The notes: generated by a model not told the origin, from the letters alone. DNA of 64,000 bases from Paenibacillus sp. MBLB1832 (GCF_032271945.1 NZ_CP130319.1:1009001-1073000), one strand, 5' to 3'. Positions 45,096 to 53,823 are shown, counted from the stretch's first letter. Program-made: numbers and translations.

Positions 45096-45111
45096 CTTAT
45101 AGGAATATAAG
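45096..45111. promoter_or_regulatory. Palindrome upstream of the ssu-type promoter, possible CymR-type site
   Basis: CTTATAGGAATATAAG has perfect 6-bp arms and a GGAA core, and ends 9 bp before the -35 box. The ATAGGAATAT core resembles CymR (Rrf2-family sulfur regulator) targets. That resemblance is from memory and unproven. Confidence 0.4.
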
Positions 45112-45120
45112 AAAATAATA

Positions 45121-45214
45121 TTGACGAAGCTTCATGCGGGATGTTACTCTGGAAATGTGACCACCGTATGAACGGAGACACGATTCTCTTTCGAGAGAGG
45201 AGTGTCTCTTTTTT
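45121..45214 (+). promoter_or_regulatory. Promoter and leader terminator A
   Basis: TTGACG (45121-45126) and TTACTC (45144-45149) are spaced by 17 bp. The leader then has AAATGT (45153-45158), a mini-hairpin CCGT-ATGA-ACGG (45164-45175), and a terminator with arms GAGACAC (45175-45181) and GTGTCTC (45202-45208), an inner TCTCT/AGAGA stem and a T-run. The first gene starts behind it. The same order is seen at 47765-47895, which suggests attenuation control. Confidence 0.7.
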
Positions 45215-45237
45215 ATTTTACAAGGGAGTTGAACCTG

Positions 45238-46014
45238 ATGAGCCAACTGTTATTGAAGCTCGAGCATGTGAACAAAACATTTCATTCCAACAAAGGGTCT
45301 GTCCAAGCCTTGCACAATATTCAACTGCAGGTGAAGGAAGGGGAATTTATTACGGTCATCGGCCCCAGCGGCTGCGGCAAAAGTACACTGCTCAAGATCA
45401 TCGCGGGGCTCGATACGCAGCATACCGGGGAAGTGCGACTGGGCGATCAGGTGATACAAGGACCTGGTATCGATAAGGGCTTTATTTTCCAAGAGCCGAG
45501 GTTGTTCCCTTGGTTAACGGTAGAGAAAAATATTGCCGCCGACCTCTCGCTTCGAGATCCTGCTGTTCGCAAGAAAGTAGATGAGCTGATTGAACTCGTC
45601 CGCTTAGACGGCTTCCAGAAATCGTTCCCGAGAGAACTATCTGGCGGGATGGCCCAGCGCGTGGCGATTGCGAGAGCCCTGCTCCGAAATCCGAAGGTGC
45701 TGCTGCTTGACGAGCCGTTCGGGGCGCTTGATGCTTTTACACGCACACACATGCAGGAAGTGTTGATTGATATTTGGCAAAGGAATAAAACGACGATGAT
45801 TTTCGTCACACATGACATTGATGAGGCGATCTATTTGGCCAATCGTGTCGTGATTCTCAAGCCGCGGCCTGGGGCGATAAGGAACATCGTTTCCATCGAT
45901 TTGCCAATTCCTCGGAAGAAGACGACGACGTCTTTTCAGGAGCTGCGCCTCAAGGTGTTAAGTGAATTTGAGAAAATTGAAGAGCTTGAATTGATTGACA
46001 GCTCAGGCATATAA
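45238..46014 (+). CDS. ssuB: Sulfonate/nitrate-type ABC transporter ATPase, SsuB-like
   Basis: 258 residues from the ATG at 45238, behind an AAGGGAG site; an in-frame GTG at 45202 lies inside the leader terminator and is rejected. Walker [10 protein letters not shown], signature [16 protein letters not shown], Walker [13 protein letters not shown] and the [10 protein letters not shown] switch are intact. It energises the two permeases that follow. The family imports alkanesulfonates, taurine, nitrate or thiamine precursors; the binding protein at 49896 and the leader organisation suggest organosulfur. Confidence 0.92.
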   Translation: MSQLLLKLEHVNKTFHSNKGSVQALHNIQLQVKEGEFITVIGPSGCGKSTLLKIIAGLDTQHTGEVRLGDQVIQGPGIDKGFIFQEPRLFPWLTVEKNIAADLSLRDPAVRKKVDELIELVRLDGFQKSFPRELSGGMAQRVAIARALLRNPKVLLLDEPFGALDAFTRTHMQEVLIDIWQRNKTTMIFVTHDIDEAIYLANRVVILKPRPGAIRNIVSIDLPIPRKKTTTSFQELRLKVLSEFEKIEELELIDSSGI

Positions 46015-46026
46015 GGGGGGATACCT

Positions 46027-46842
46027 GTGAGCCAGCAACAAGGACAATTAGCAAGTGTTGATCAACTGCGATTCAAACAGCGTATCCATCGGGCACTGCT
46101 CGGTGCGTTGGTACCTTTACTTGTGCTGCTTGCCTGGCAAGCGTTAGGTCAACTCGGCGTGATCTCATCCTTGCTATTTCCAACACCGCTGCGCATTCTT
46201 AACGCAGGCGTGCGGCTCATTCAAACCGGTGAGCTTTACGATAATATCAAAATCAGTGTGCTGCGCGCCCTATCCGGATTCGTATTAGGCGGTTCATTAG
46301 GTCTTGCCTTTGGCATCCTCGTCGGCCTATTCCGCAAAACTGAGAGAGCCCTAGATCCAACGGTCCAAATGCTCCGCATGATACCTCATTTAGCGATAGC
46401 GCCGTTGTTTATTTTATGGTTCGGAATCGGGGAAACGGCCAAGATTCTTCTCATCGCCAAAGGCGCCTTTTTCCCGCTGTATATCAATGCATTTCTAGGA
46501 ATTCGCGGGGTGGACAACAAGCTGTTTGATGTCACACGTGTTTTAGGGTTCAGTAAATGGAAGCAGATCATCCGATTAACGATTCCTGGCGCTCTCCCCA
46601 ACATTTTGCTCGGCGTGCGAATCTCATTAGGGGTCTCTTGGCTCGGGCTGGTCGTCGCTGAATTAATGGGATCGACCTCGGGGATCGGTTATATGATGTC
46701 AGATGCCCGGCAATTTTCCAAAACACCTGTTGTTTTCGTTGGTATTATTATCTTTGCTGTATTCGGGATTGTGGCGGATGCTGGTGTGAGACTGCTTGAA
46801 CGGAAATGGCTGAGTTGGCGAGACAATTACAATGGACGCTAG
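46027..46842 (+). CDS. SsuC-like ABC transporter permease 1
   Basis: 271 residues, GTG start after AAGGGGGG. It has about six membrane segments and the family loop (FDVTRVLGFSKWKQIIRLTIPGALPNILLGVRISLGVSWLGLVVAELMG). It is 12 bp after the ATPase gene. Together with the next permease it probably forms a heterodimer, where classical SsuC is a homodimer. Confidence 0.92.
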   Translation: MSQQQGQLASVDQLRFKQRIHRALLGALVPLLVLLAWQALGQLGVISSLLFPTPLRILNAGVRLIQTGELYDNIKISVLRALSGFVLGGSLGLAFGILVGLFRKTERALDPTVQMLRMIPHLAIAPLFILWFGIGETAKILLIAKGAFFPLYINAFLGIRGVDNKLFDVTRVLGFSKWKQIIRLTIPGALPNILLGVRISLGVSWLGLVVAELMGSTSGIGYMMSDARQFSKTPVVFVGIIIFAVFGIVADAGVRLLERKWLSWRDNYNGR

Positions 46843-46871
46843 TCGCACGGAATGATAAAGGGGGATAAGGT

Positions 46872-47729
46872 ATGAGCAATAGTGTCAAAGCGCTGCGTCA
46901 AACTGCACAGACAATCGGGAACACGAAGGGGCGAAAGCTTGAGCTAGTTCGAATCAAATGGTTGTGGGAGAAAGTGAACGATTTCGTGATCGGGTCGATC
47001 GTGCCCTTCTTGCTGCTGGTCATCTGGCAGGTATCGGGAGATTTGGGGCTGTTTTCACCATCCTTCTTACCTACACCCTTGCAAATTGCGGCTGAATTTC
47101 GCACACTGATCAGTTCAGGAGAGCTTACCCAGCACTTATCGATTTCCCTGCAACGAGCCGTCATCGGCTTCTTAATAGGCGGGTCGATCGGGTTGTTATT
47201 CGGTTTTTTTGTTGGTTTTGTGCAAAAGCTGGAGGTGTTACTGGATCCCTCCTTCCAAATGCTCAGGATGATTCCGCATCTGGCGATCGCGCCGTTAATT
47301 ATTCTGTGGTTCGGATTTGGTGAGGTGTCCAAAATTGTTATCATCGCGAGCGGTGCATTCTTCCCGATGTATATTTATACCTTCTTGGGCATTCGAAGTG
47401 TCGATTACAAGTTATTCGAGGTCGCTCAGGTGCTGAATTTTAGCAAAACGAAACAGATCTTCAGGCTCATTCTGCCCGCATCCTTGCCTGGTATTCTCTT
47501 AGGCTTGCGCCTGTCGGTGGCGATTTCTTGGCTGGGCCTCGTTGTGGCGGAGCTCATCGGCTCGCAGGAAGGGATTGGCTTCCTGATTAATTATGGCAAG
47601 CAACATTCAAGTGCTGAGCTCATTTTTGTTGGGGTTATCATTTTCGCGGTGATCGGCAAGCTCGTAGACTCTTTTGTCCGCTGGCTGGAAAGAAAATGGC
47701 TGAGCTGGCGAGACAGCTTCCAAGGTTAG
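46872..47729 (+). CDS. SsuC-like ABC transporter permease 2
   Basis: 285 residues, clearly paralogous to permease 1 (LQMLRMIPHLAIAPL-ILWFG, FEVAQVLNFSKTKQIFRLILPASLPGILLGLRLSVAISWLGLVVAELIG). It has an extra N-terminal stretch of about 20 residues. An AAAGGGGG site precedes the ATG. It ends the first transcription unit; the next unit has its own promoter and leader. Confidence 0.92.
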   Translation: MSNSVKALRQTAQTIGNTKGRKLELVRIKWLWEKVNDFVIGSIVPFLLLVIWQVSGDLGLFSPSFLPTPLQIAAEFRTLISSGELTQHLSISLQRAVIGFLIGGSIGLLFGFFVGFVQKLEVLLDPSFQMLRMIPHLAIAPLIILWFGFGEVSKIVIIASGAFFPMYIYTFLGIRSVDYKLFEVAQVLNFSKTKQIFRLILPASLPGILLGLRLSVAISWLGLVVAELIGSQEGIGFLINYGKQHSSAELIFVGVIIFAVIGKLVDSFVRWLERKWLSWRDSFQG

Positions 47730-47764
47730 GCGCATCGTCGTAGGAGGGATTTTAATAAAACGTG

Positions 47765-47895
47765 TTGACGACTTGGCGTTAGGGTGCTAGTATAATTTTA
47801 ATCATAGTAAACAGCTTGGTTTTATCGACATAAACGCATATACAAATGTCCAACCGTACAAACGGAGGCGTTCCTAATTAGGGATGCCTCTTTTT
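47765..47895 (+). promoter_or_regulatory. Promoter and leader terminator B
   Basis: TTGACG (47765-47770) and TAGTAT (47788-47793) are 17 bp apart. The leader has AAATGT (47844-47849), a mini-hairpin CCGT-ACAA-ACGG (47854-47865), and a terminator with arms GAGGC/GCCTC and an inner TTCCT/AGGGA stem, followed by TTTTT. As in leader A, the last G of the mini-hairpin is also the first base of the terminator stem. Confidence 0.7.
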
Positions 47896-47924
47896 CATTT
47901 TACATTTTAGAGGAGGTCATGAAG

Positions 47925-49529
47925 ATGGCAAAAGTTTTGGAAGATAATGAACTGCAACTCGCTGCAGATGTGCTGGTGATTGGCGGAGGTCCAGCTGGCA
48001 CGTGGGCGGCTTTAACGGCTGCGACGAAGGGATCCAAAGTAATCTTGGTGGATAAAGGCTACTGTGGAACGAGCGGAGCAACGGCGCCATCGGGGACGGG
48101 CGTATGGTACATCAAACCAGAAGAGAAGCTGCGTGAAGAAGCTAGACAAAGTCGCTATGTATTGGGAGGGAAGCTGGCGGAGATTCCATGGATGAACCGC
48201 GTCCTTGATCGAACCTACGAGAATATGAATAAGCTAGGCAATCTTGGGTATCCGTTTCCGAAGGATGAGTTCGGTGATCCCTATAAGCGCGGATTGCAAG
48301 GGCCGGAATACATGAAGCTGATGCGTAAATTGGTTCAAAAAGCCGGCGTACAAATTCTCGATCACAGTCCTGTACTCCAGTTGCTGGCCGATGAGCATGG
48401 GGTTGGCGGTGCCACAGGCGTGCGAACACAAAGCGGCCATACCTGGACGGTACGCGCTGGGGCCGTTGTCATCGCAACAGGAGGATGTGCTTTTCTAAGT
48501 AAAGCATTAGGAACGAATGTCTTAACGGGTGATGGGTATTTATTGGCTGCCGAAGCGGGGGCTGATTTCTCGGGAATGGAGTTTTCGAACGCCTATGCGA
48601 TTTGCCCAACGTTCTCATCGGTTACCAAAACCGCTTATTACAAGTACGCTTCTTTCTACTATGAAGATGGAACGGTTGTAGAGGGTGCGGGATCCCAGCG
48701 CGGGCGCTCAATCATTGCACGGAATTTGCTGCAAGGTCGTCAAGTGTATGCCAGCTTGGATCAAGCACCAGATGACATTCGTCCGCTGCTGCGTGTGAAT
48801 CAGACCAACTTCTTCTTGCCTTTCGATCGGCTTGGAATTGATCCGTTCAAAGATAAATTCCCAGTTACGCTTCGGTTGGAAGGCACGGTCCGTGGAACGG
48901 GCGGCATTCGAATTGTTAATGAGCAATGCGCAACGATTGTCCCTGGCTTATATGCAGCAGGAGATGCAGCTACACGTGAGCTGATTTGCGGCGGCTTTAC
49001 AGGCGGCGGTAGTCACAATGCGGCTTGGGCGATGTCCTCGGGTTCATTTGCTGGGGAAGGTGCAGCGAAATTTGCGCAAGAGCTTGGAGATAAAGCGGCA
49101 GATCGTCAGCTGAAAAGTGTTTCAACGACCACCTTTACGAAGGCGGGATCAGGTCAAGTTGTAAGCAAAACGGGTGAAGCGATCCAAGCGGTTCAAGAGG
49201 AAGTCATGCCGTATGATCGTAATTTGTTCCGTACGCAGGAAGGGCTGGAAGATTCGATTAATCGTCTGGATGGCCTGTGGACAGATTTGCGTGAGCGTAC
49301 AACGACCTTAGATATTGCTGGTGTTCGCCATCGGGAAGCCGCTGCCATGACAGCGACAGCTCGCTGGATGTACAACTCAGCTAGTGAACGTACGGAAACA
49401 AGAGGGATGCATAAACGGGAGGATTTCCCGCAAATTGATACAGCGCAAGGGTATCGTTTGATCAGTGGCGGCTTGGATCAAGTGTGGACGAAGAAGGCGG
49501 AAGTGAACAAGGAGGCTGTTACCCCATGA
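47925..49529 (+). CDS. AprA/fumarate-reductase-like FAD-binding protein
   Basis: 534 residues. The start is the ATG at 47925, 8 bp after AGAGGAGG; the ATG at 47919 is too close. FAD-binding features: DVLVIGGGPAGTWAALTAATKG near residue 15, GYCGTSGATAPSG near 45, VVIATGGCAFLSKALGTN, and GLYAAGDAATRELICGGFTGGGSHNAAWAM near 345. It belongs to the fumarate reductase / adenylylsulfate reductase alpha family. The ferredoxin gene overlaps its end by 4 bp, mirroring AprA-AprB. Placed between sulfonate-type transporter genes, it may reduce or oxidise an imported sulfur compound. The reaction is unknown. Confidence 0.88.
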   Translation: MAKVLEDNELQLAADVLVIGGGPAGTWAALTAATKGSKVILVDKGYCGTSGATAPSGTGVWYIKPEEKLREEARQSRYVLGGKLAEIPWMNRVLDRTYENMNKLGNLGYPFPKDEFGDPYKRGLQGPEYMKLMRKLVQKAGVQILDHSPVLQLLADEHGVGGATGVRTQSGHTWTVRAGAVVIATGGCAFLSKALGTNVLTGDGYLLAAEAGADFSGMEFSNAYAICPTFSSVTKTAYYKYASFYYEDGTVVEGAGSQRGRSIIARNLLQGRQVYASLDQAPDDIRPLLRVNQTNFFLPFDRLGIDPFKDKFPVTLRLEGTVRGTGGIRIVNEQCATIVPGLYAAGDAATRELICGGFTGGGSHNAAWAMSSGSFAGEGAAKFAQELGDKAADRQLKSVSTTTFTKAGSGQVVSKTGEAIQAVQEEVMPYDRNLFRTQEGLEDSINRLDGLWTDLRERTTTLDIAGVRHREAAAMTATARWMYNSASERTETRGMHKREDFPQIDTAQGYRLISGGLDQVWTKKAEVNKEAVTP

Positions 49530-49861
49530 TTGAGTTGATTAGCGAGTCTAAATGTGTCGAGTGCAATCTCTGCGTATCGGTTTGCCCGACGAATGTATTT
49601 GATCGTGTGGAGAATGGCATTCCCGTCATTGCTCGGCAAAGCGACTGCCAAACTTGCTTCATGTGTGAGCTGTACTGCCCTGCGGATGCTCTTTATGTAG
49701 CGCCAGATGCCGAGCGGCCGACGCTTGTGAGCGAGGAGATCCTCGATGAGCAAGGATTGTTTGGCGGTTATCGGGAGAAGGTTGGCTGGGGGAAAGGACG
49801 CAAGCCAGTCGCTGAGCATCCTTATATGTATGAATTATCGAAGAAGACCTCCTTCGGGTAA
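49526..49861 (+). CDS. Ferredoxin with two 4Fe-4S clusters, AprB-like
   Basis: 111 residues from the ATG at 49526, overlapping the flavoprotein stop (ATGA). Two cluster motifs are complete: CVECNLCVSVCP near residue 10 and CQTCFMCELYCP near 43. The C-terminal 50 residues are an extension (VSEEILDEQGLFGGYREKVGWG). Electron partner of the preceding flavoprotein, as AprB is for AprA. The AAGGAGG site lies inside the upstream gene. Confidence 0.92.
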   Translation: MIELISESKCVECNLCVSVCPTNVFDRVENGIPVIARQSDCQTCFMCELYCPADALYVAPDAERPTLVSEEILDEQGLFGGYREKVGWGKGRKPVAEHPYMYELSKKTSFG

Positions 49862-49895
49862 ACCCGTGGGCGACTGATTGAAAGGAGAATGAAAG

Positions 49896-50942
49896 ATGAG
49901 AGAGAGACAGGACAAAAGGGGTTTAAGGCGTTACCGCAACACACTTTTCACAATTGGTTTAGTGGCGATGGTCACGTTCCTAGCCGCATGCAGCAATTCG
50001 GATGGCGGGGCGAAGACGGCAGGCGCTAGTGCAGCAGCGACAAGCGGCGGAGCCGCCAAAGTGCAACCACCGGCAGTGATCAATTACGGATACATTGGCA
50101 CGAACAAGCTGAATTTTCCAGGCGGAGCAGAGGGTTGGGGTTTATATAAAGGGATTATCCAAGAGGAGCTCAAAAAGTACGGCATCACGGAGATCAAGCC
50201 CGTGGCTTTCCCTAACGGACCTGACCAAAGTGAGTCGTTAATCAGCGGCAGATTGGATTTCGGCAGTTTAGGCGATACGCCAGCGCTGCTTGCGCGTTCA
50301 ACGGGAGCGAAGACGAAGGCTATTACGCTGAACACAACAGATAATATTGGCTATTTGATCGGGAAAAAAGGCGGTCCAACCACGATCGCAGACTTGAAAG
50401 GGAAAACGATCGCGATTCAGAAAGGCTCCTTCATGCACCGCTATATTGCCGGCCTTGTAAAGGAACAGAATGTGCCCGACGTGAAGTTCATCCATATGCT
50501 GCGCCCAGATGGCGAAGCGGCTTTGGCACGTGGCGAAGTGGACGCAATGACGAACAGCGCTATCTTTGCCCTGAAACAAATTGAGAATGGCTTCCCATTG
50601 ATTGATGATGCCTCTAAGCATCCGAATTTGATCGGTGGCAGCGTTACAGTCGTCTCCGAAGACTATCTGAAGAAGTTCCCTGATTTCGCAAAGGTGTGGA
50701 ATGGGGCTAGGGAGAAAGCGCTCAAGGATTTACAATCCAAGCCAGATGAATATTATCAATTCTTGTCTCAGTTGAATGGTTTCACGCCAGAATTAAACAA
50801 GAAAGTTACACCGATTGAGGCGATCAAAACGGTTAATTTTACCGACGATGGCGTGAAGCTGCTCGAGGGCACGAAGAAATTTCTAGTAGATGAGAAGCTG
50901 GCGGAGAAGGATTTTGACTTGAGTCAGTGGTTGTTAAAATAA
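49896..50942 (+). CDS. ssuA: SsuA-like sulfonate-binding lipoprotein
   Basis: 348 residues. The lipobox FLAACSNS near residue 31 predicts a lipoprotein. The mature part has the SsuA/TauA/NrtA pattern (FPNGPDQSESLISGRLDFGSLGDTPALLA, DLKGKTIAIQKGSFMHRYIAGLV, LARGEVDAMTNSAIFALKQI). It feeds the ssuB-like/permease system and is separated from it by the flavoprotein and ferredoxin genes. An AAAGGAGA site precedes the ATG. Confidence 0.92.
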   Translation: MRERQDKRGLRRYRNTLFTIGLVAMVTFLAACSNSDGGAKTAGASAAATSGGAAKVQPPAVINYGYIGTNKLNFPGGAEGWGLYKGIIQEELKKYGITEIKPVAFPNGPDQSESLISGRLDFGSLGDTPALLARSTGAKTKAITLNTTDNIGYLIGKKGGPTTIADLKGKTIAIQKGSFMHRYIAGLVKEQNVPDVKFIHMLRPDGEAALARGEVDAMTNSAIFALKQIENGFPLIDDASKHPNLIGGSVTVVSEDYLKKFPDFAKVWNGAREKALKDLQSKPDEYYQFLSQLNGFTPELNKKVTPIEAIKTVNFTDDGVKLLEGTKKFLVDEKLAEKDFDLSQWLLK

Positions 50943-50971
50943 GGGCGCTGTGCCTATTCGGAAAGGAAATG

Positions 50972-51580
50972 ATGAACATGTCCGTATCAACACAAGCTGT
51001 TTTAACGCCCGAGGTGGAGGCCCATCGCAAGGCGGATTATCCTGTGCATTCGCTGTTTTTGAACCGTTGGTCTTCCCGTGCTTTTGAAGACAAGGAAGTG
51101 ACGAAAGAGACATTAAATACGGTGCTGGAGGCTGCTCGCTGGGCGCCTTCTAGTTCCAACTTGCAGCCGTGGCGGTTCGTAGTCGCCCATACGGAAGCGC
51201 AGAAGCAGAAGTTCCAAGCCTTCATTAAGCCGAACAATCGCTTATGGACGGATCATGCGCCTGTACTCTTGTTACTCCTGTCCCATAAGCTTCGCCAGGA
51301 CGGCGAACCGAATGGTGCGCATGCATTTGATACAGGTGCAGCGTGGGCTTCCATTGCTTTTCAAGCCCATCTGTTAGGGCTGGCTACTCGTGCTGTTGGC
51401 GGCTACGACAGAGAGATCGCACGCGAAGTGCTGCAAGTACCAGCCGAGTACGAGCTGCACGCGGTCATCGCGTTGGGCTATCGCGGAGCACGTGAAACGT
51501 TAGCCGAGGACTTTCAACAGCGTGAGCTTCCGAACGGTCGACGGGCGCTGAACGAGAGCATCATCGAAGGTTCGTTCTAG
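50972..51580 (+). CDS. Nitroreductase-family FMN protein
   Basis: About 202 residues. ATGs at 50969, 50972 and 50978 follow AAAGGA; 50972 or 50978 is best spaced. The family patterns are present: LNRWSSRAFEDKEV, LEAARWAPSSSNLQPWRFVVA with the FMN-binding R-S-R and N-P-W pieces, DTGAAWASIAFQAHLLGLATRAVGGYDRE and AVIALGYRGA. It binds FMN and uses NAD(P)H. In this operon it could supply reducing power to the flavoprotein or act on an imported compound. Confidence 0.88.
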   Translation: MNMSVSTQAVLTPEVEAHRKADYPVHSLFLNRWSSRAFEDKEVTKETLNTVLEAARWAPSSSNLQPWRFVVAHTEAQKQKFQAFIKPNNRLWTDHAPVLLLLLSHKLRQDGEPNGAHAFDTGAAWASIAFQAHLLGLATRAVGGYDREIAREVLQVPAEYELHAVIALGYRGARETLAEDFQQRELPNGRRALNESIIEGSF

Positions 51581-51584
51581 TCGG

Positions 51585-52817
51585 ATGGACACGTGGAATC
51601 GGCAGTTTACAGCGTTACTTTCTGTACAATTGCTTGTCTCAACCGCACATGGGATGTTCATCCCCCTCTTGCCCAGCTTTCTACAGGAAGTTGGGCATGT
51701 GAGCGGGGATTCCCTGTACATATGGTCAGGCGCGATCTTCTCCGCCAACTTCTTAATTATGATGATCGCCATGCCTTTTCTTGGGCGTATCGGGGACCGT
51801 TATGGGCGTAGGCCTGTTATGCTGTGGTCGGGATTTGGCATGGCTCTCATCACAGCGAGCATGTCACTCGCCAATGAGCCCTGGCAGCTAGCGGCGCTGC
51901 GATTGGCGCAAGGGTGTTTTACGGGCATTTTGCCATTCACCATGGTGCTGATTATGATTGGCGCTTCGAAAAACAAAGTCGGCGTCTCCGCTGGCACGAT
52001 GCAAATGATGGGCGAGACCGGCTCATTAATCGGCCCTTTGATCGCTTCCTCCTTGCTGTCCTTTTACCCGGTACGGGGCTCATTCCCGGCTATGAGTGTC
52101 TGCATTTTACTCGCAGCGGTTAGTGTACTATGCTTTGTCAAAGAAGGTCCTCGCATCCCAAGCGGTACGAAGAAAGTAGAGAGTACCTTGCTCTCTGATT
52201 GGAAGACCATCTGGCGGATCAAGCCGCTGCCGTCCTTGTTGCTCAGCGCTTTATGCATTAATTTCGCCCTAGTCGGGACGAATCCAATCCTCCCTTACTA
52301 TGTGCAGCAAGCCACACACCCGATCCCCTATGTCAATGATCAGTGGCTGCTCGGCATTACCTTATCGGCGACATCCCTGGCTGTTATTGTTTTCTCCCCA
52401 TTGCTAGGTATGCTCTCCGATCGAGTAGGTCCTCTCCTCCTGCTCAAAATAGCAACTAGCACGGCATTCCTGCTATGCATGGTTCAAGCGGTCACACACT
52501 TCTATCCATTGATTCTTGGTTGTCGATTTCTGCTGGGCTTATGCGTTGCAGGCATGATGCCGAATATCCAAGCGCAGGTGCGCGGCATCGCCCGCAAGGG
52601 GATGGAGGGGCAGACCTTCGCTATGGTGAATTCCTGGATGTTCTTAGGTTGCTTATTGGGTCCCCTGATCGGCGGCGTTATCGTCGCTCATTTCGGCATT
52701 CGCGGGTGGTTTATTGCGGCGATGCTCGTCTTCGGTATTAGCTGTTGGCAAGCCTTTCACATCGGGAGCTTTCAGCTGCGCAGGGAGAAGGCGAAGTTGG
52801 AGCTGGAGATGGCGTAA
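51585..52817 (+). CDS. MFS transporter, 12-TM drug/efflux type
   Basis: 410 residues with about twelve membrane segments. The loop motif GRIGDRYGRRPVML near residue 65 and the repeated signature after TM8 (LLGMLSDRVGPLLLL) mark the major facilitator superfamily, DHA1-like. It starts 4 bp after the nitroreductase stop with no own ribosome binding site, so it is translationally coupled and the last gene of the operon. It may export an end product such as sulfite or a carbon skeleton; that is inference. Confidence 0.9.
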   Translation: MDTWNRQFTALLSVQLLVSTAHGMFIPLLPSFLQEVGHVSGDSLYIWSGAIFSANFLIMMIAMPFLGRIGDRYGRRPVMLWSGFGMALITASMSLANEPWQLAALRLAQGCFTGILPFTMVLIMIGASKNKVGVSAGTMQMMGETGSLIGPLIASSLLSFYPVRGSFPAMSVCILLAAVSVLCFVKEGPRIPSGTKKVESTLLSDWKTIWRIKPLPSLLLSALCINFALVGTNPILPYYVQQATHPIPYVNDQWLLGITLSATSLAVIVFSPLLGMLSDRVGPLLLLKIATSTAFLLCMVQAVTHFYPLILGCRFLLGLCVAGMMPNIQAQVRGIARKGMEGQTFAMVNSWMFLGCLLGPLIGGVIVAHFGIRGWFIAAMLVFGISCWQAFHIGSFQLRREKAKLELEMA

Positions 52818-52841
52818 GGCGACTAGCAGTTAGCATTGTTG

Positions 52842-52867
52842 AAAAAGAACCCCTTGGGGTTCTTTTT
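52842..52867 (+). terminator. Terminator of the sulfonate-type operon
   Basis: AAAAAGAACCCC and GGGGTTCTTTTT form a perfect 12-bp stem with a TT loop. Confidence 0.9.
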
Positions 52868-52888
52868 GCGTCTAAGCAGCGGGGGAAA

Positions 52889-52953
52889 CGGAACGTGGTT
52901 CCGCTAAAGCCGACATTACCGCGAAAACACACGAATAACGAACGCACGTTCCG
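52889..52953. repeat. Intergenic element bounded by CGGAACGT/ACGTTCCG
   Basis: CGGAACGT at 52889 and its complement ACGTTCCG at 52946 bracket a 65-bp segment. The same ends occur four times at 56202-56378, so this looks like a dispersed non-coding repeat family. Confidence 0.6.
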
Positions 52954-53069
52954 CTCTATCACCATTAACTAGTTTAAATGCCTCACGGTAAAAAGAGTTG
53001 TTCTAGAGTAGCTCAGGCTGCTGCTTGAGGGCAGCTCTTTTTCGTTCTAGGGCCCTCGCAGATACGAAT

Positions 53070-53255
53070 AGATGGATTTTCTGCATCTAATTTCACCATA
53101 TTCTCGGTTTTAAGCGGTGTAACTGGATTTCTACAGCTATTTCAAGCCTTATTTTGCCGAAACTCTCGAAGCGAGCGAAATTAGATGTACTTTTCCATTT
53201 AATATCGATTAATGCTTGAATAGCACCGAATTAGCTGCATAATTTCCATTTAATG
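53070..53255. repeat. Second intergenic repeat type (GAATTAG...CCATTTAAT)
   Basis: Two direct copies of a unit of about 28 bp lie at 53175-53203 and 53227-53254 (CGAA-TTAG-TG, then TTTCCATTTAAT). An inverted piece (GCATCTAATTTC) lies at about 53084. The surroundings from 52870 to 53345 hold no gene. Confidence 0.55.
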
Positions 53256-53345
53256 TTGATAGGCGCAGGGCAAGCTCGTTTAAACTTCGCTAGTTTTGGG
53301 CATCCTTTTACTAGAGTGAAAGATTCTAGTGAATGGAGTGGGACT

Positions 53346-53558
53346 ATGACGACAATCGTGAAGCCAGTCATCCCTAGTAAAATTGCGGAATCCATCGAAA
53401 GTTTGCGAAGTGAGGGATGGGTGGATGACGACTTTTTCAACTTTGCGCGTTATGACGAAGAGTCACCGGAAGCTCGCAGGTTGTATCACTTTTTTCGCAA
53501 TAACCGCGTAACCTTTGCGGCAGCCATCATCAATAATTACCAAGTGCTTGACGTATAG
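53346..53558 (+). CDS. Small unrecognised protein of 70 residues
   Basis: The ATG at 53346 follows GGAGTGG by about 6 bp; the frame is open further upstream but that part lies in a repeat. The sequence (IPSKIAESIESLRSEGWVDD, FARYDEESPEARRLYHFFRN, VTFAAAIINNYQVLDV) is compact, mostly helical and acidic. I recognise no family. It stands alone between a repeat region and a strong terminator, which supports a real gene. Confidence 0.6.
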   Translation: MTTIVKPVIPSKIAESIESLRSEGWVDDDFFNFARYDEESPEARRLYHFFRNNRVTFAAAIINNYQVLDV

Positions 53559-53576
53559 CACCTATAATGGACAGAG

Positions 53577-53616
53577 CCCCTTTCGCAGCTTCGGTTGCGG
53601 GAGGGGTTTTCTTTTG
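53577..53616 (+). terminator. Terminator
   Basis: CCCCTTTCGCA pairs with TGCGGGAGGGG around GCTTCGGT and is followed by TTTTCTTTT. Confidence 0.88.
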
Positions 53617-53823
53617 TATGCTCAGACTTACAAGGAGTATTGACAGCACAGCAAACGTCGGAGGCATCGCGCTACACTTCTCTGGAACTGCATTCCGCTG
53701 TTGTGGATGCTGCTGCTTGGCGGATTTTTCGTGTATTCGAATATAATGTAAAATGGAATAATGTCATGTTTAGTTACACCATTATTCATACAAATGTTTA
53801 AAATAGTTTTTATGTCACAATAC
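53617..53823. other. Gene-free stretch
   Basis: No convincing coding sequence. A frame from 53595 to 53801 starts inside the terminator and has no ribosome binding site. Nothing else was seen before the promoter at 53824. Confidence 0.55.

Noticed and set aside
45153-45214. Leader A as a known riboswitch (S-box, T-box, guanidine)
   Set aside because: None of the conserved pieces of those classes is visible: no AGAGGTGGAGGGA-type S-box core, no T-box bulge, and the mini-hairpin loops are ATGA/ACAA rather than ACGR.
45202-45237. GTG at 45202 as the start of the SsuB-like ATPase
   Set aside because: It lies inside the leader terminator; the ATG at 45238 has a proper ribosome binding site and matches the usual protein start.
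53595-53801. 68-codon frame after the 70-residue protein
   Set aside because: It starts in the stem of a terminator, has no ribosome binding site and no recognisable protein features.
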